A DNA stretch of 64,000 bases from Diogma glabrata (taxonomy: Eukaryota; Arthropoda; Insecta; Diptera; Cylindrotomidae). Below the pieces are notes generated by a model. That model did not search any database and was not told the origin of the DNA. It saw nothing but the letters and a program-made list of their open reading frames with translations. The stretch's first letter is position 1, and every line of letters begins with the position of its first letter. Positions 62,406 through 64,000 of the stretch are shown here, one piece after another. The stretch lies in contig OY856188.1 of assembly GCA_963693315.1 (NCBI GenBank), positions 159,614,013 to 159,678,012 of the forward strand. Reading direction: 5' to 3'. Position numbers and translations under genes: made by a program.

Positions 62406-64000
62406 ACAGTAAACATTCTATACAAGCAACTAAGCTGAACCAATTTTTTTCAAAAAAGTTTCTTATGTAGAAAAAGTTACTTATATAGAAAAAAGGAGCA
62501 AATTTTAAGAAAGATCAGTTTTGTGATTTATAGATAAATAAGCAGTTTTATTAGTTAAAATAATATTAATTAAGTCGTTTAAGAACAGCTTTTTCTCTGA
62601 TTCGTCGCAAAAACAAGATCTCATCGCTTCTAAGGTTATTTTTCTCTACCCATTCTACCGCGACGTTGAAGGAATCAATCACATTATCGATGCTGTTTCT
62701 TTTTTCTTCTTCCATACGACCCTTGCTCGCGATACTCTCGTCAATTTCAATTTAATCGTCTATTTCAAAAGCTACACTTTTCTCGTTGACACCAGTCGCC
62801 TATTCCATTATTTCGTTCTCAGTTAAATCATTTTCGATTACCAAATTGTACAGTCTAACAAGGGGGATGATATCGTCCTCTCCCACAAAAAGATTGGCCG
62901 GTATAATAAATTGTTTTTCGTCCGTCGATGAAAACAGATGTTTAAATGAACTCATGATAACTGATCGTTTGAGTTCATTCCAGGCTTCAACTATCAAAAA
63001 CGCCACGTCTTTCAAACTAAAATTTTTAAGAGCTGAGACCATGTCGTTATTGCCGTTTACACATAACGCCGCGAGAGTTGACAGAATGTGTTTTCGATAC
63101 TGCTGCTTAAGTGATTTTATGATATTTTGGTCAAGTGGTTGCAACAATGGTGTATTATTGGGTGGGAAAAAAATAACCTTAAAGTTTTCATCTTAGGAAA
63201 AAGTGTTAGCTGTACCATGGCAGGTGGCATTATCCACTAATAGCTTTCAAGTGACGAGAAACTTAAGGGATGAATAAATCGTTGTACCACTCCTTAAAAA
63301 GCCAAGAGGTTCGTCTAGCATTTCTGGATGACTTGTAATACAGTGGTAAATTTACATTTTTATAACACCGAGACTTTTTTGATTTTCCAATCATCATCAA
63401 GTCGAGTTTATGCGTCCCTGTATTATTTACACAAGGCATAATAGTGACCCTTTCCTTCATAGTTTTCCGTCCAGCAGCAGTTTTTTTCGAAAACGGTGGC
63501 GTTTGTTTTCTTGTGCAAACCTTTGTAAACCAGACCGGTTTCGTCACAATTGTAAATCTGTTCTGGTAAAAATCCATTTTCTGTAATAATCCTTTTGAAA
63601 TCGCTTGTAAATGCAGCAGCATTGCAGGAAAGCTTTTCACCGGAAACCGCCAAAATTCTTATGCCGTGGCGTTTTTTAAATTTATCAAGTCAGCCATCAC
63701 TGGCTGAAAATGCTTCGTGTCTATTGAGTGACCTATATAAATCTAGTGCTTTTACTTTGAGCATCTCGTTTGAAACCAATTCGTTTGCCTCCCGTTGTTG
63801 TAAAAACCATGCGTACAGTTTATCATCAAGATCAGGATTTTTAACGGCTTCATTCGCTTGATTTTTTTTGATTCACATACGTTTTTGAGGCGAATTCTTC
63901 CAAGTTTTCTTTTTTAACTTCTATCCTCGTTAAAGTCGACTTATGGATGTTGGAGCCTCTGCAGATCTCTGTTGGTGTCTTGTCATCTTGCAGTTAATTT
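62406..64000 (-). mobile_element. pogo/Tigger-like DNA transposon (runs off the window)
   Basis: One end starts at 62406 with CAGTAAACATTCTATACAAG, preceded by TA, which fits pogo/Tigger ends with TA duplication. The transposase pseudogene reads toward this end. The opposite end lies beyond 64000. Confidence 0.75.
62570..64000 (-). pseudogene. pogo/Tigger-like DDE transposase, broken, N-terminus outside window
   Basis: From the right edge: a CENP-B-like helix-turn-helix (EICRGSNIHKSTLTRIE, KKRHGIRILAVSGEKLS), then the DDE domain. First Asp in QIYNCDETGLVYKGL; then MPCVNNTGTHKLDLMMIGKS and LFKEWYNDLFIP; second Asp in LLVDNATCHGTAN (63225); third Asp in NNTPLLQPLDQNIIKSLK (63135). The C-terminus continues to about 62570. 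Several stops (for example near 63195 and 62800) and shifts make it inactive, although all three catalytic Asp codons remain. Confidence 0.85.

Overview
This looks like a window of an AT-rich insect genome, possibly a beetle; the order is an inference and nothing in the sequence fixes it. Support comes from spliced genes with GT-AG introns, Gypsy, BEL/Pao, Penelope and several LINE retrotransposons, Helitron, hAT, pogo and EnSpm/CACTA-like DNA transposons, long AT microsatellites and satellite DNA. There are two 200-N assembly gaps (18676-18875 and 58801-59000).

Host gene: one convincing host gene lies on the minus strand from 26589 down to 398. I could join ten exons with intact splice sites and consistent phases (1872 nt, 623 aa). 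It is an SLC26-family sulfate/anion transporter closest to the SLC26A11 type, with the transporter core in exons 1-8 and a STAS domain in exons 9-10. Its 23.4-kb first intron (2882-26309) holds most mobile elements of the left half.

Left half (3.4-26 kb, inside intron 1): a LINE relic split by a 1.5-kb TIR transposon with a CAG target duplication; a 443-bp palindrome with Helitron-like ends; a Helitron relic expanded into 221-bp tandem repeats; a degenerate ~0.3-kb tandem repeat; a Gypsy element with two LTRs whose main ORF joins Gag directly to integrase, with no protease, reverse transcriptase or RNase H; an AT microsatellite; a Penelope relic; copy A of a dispersed repeat; and a second LINE broken by a hAT relic and a foldback element.

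Middle (27-46 kb): a BED-finger-type DNA transposon relic with a 6-bp target duplication, then a satellite of about 159 bp per unit. The satellite is interrupted by copy B of the dispersed repeat and by two LINEs. One LINE has a 5S rRNA-like sequence at its 5' end and sits between inverted satellite arms. One arm also carries a 348-bp near-perfect hairpin insertion, and the other arm preserves the empty site.

Right part (46-64 kb): a BEL/Pao element with an intact 1357-codon pol region is interrupted by an 8.0-kb EnSpm/CACTA-like transposon with matching CACTG termini. That transposon has two convergently organised products on the minus strand: a zinc-finger DDE-type transposase and a nine-exon accessory gene whose reading frame survives splicing except for one stop codon. 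After the second gap come a 2.8-kb palindrome, flanked by AT microsatellites and carrying one ORF in both arms, and a pogo/Tigger-like transposase pseudogene that runs off the right edge.

Apart from the transporter, nearly everything recognisable is transposon-derived, largely nested. The features best deserving follow-up are the two-gene EnSpm-like element, the Gag-integrase Gypsy derivative, the 5S-headed LINE and the hairpin insertion with its empty-site control.
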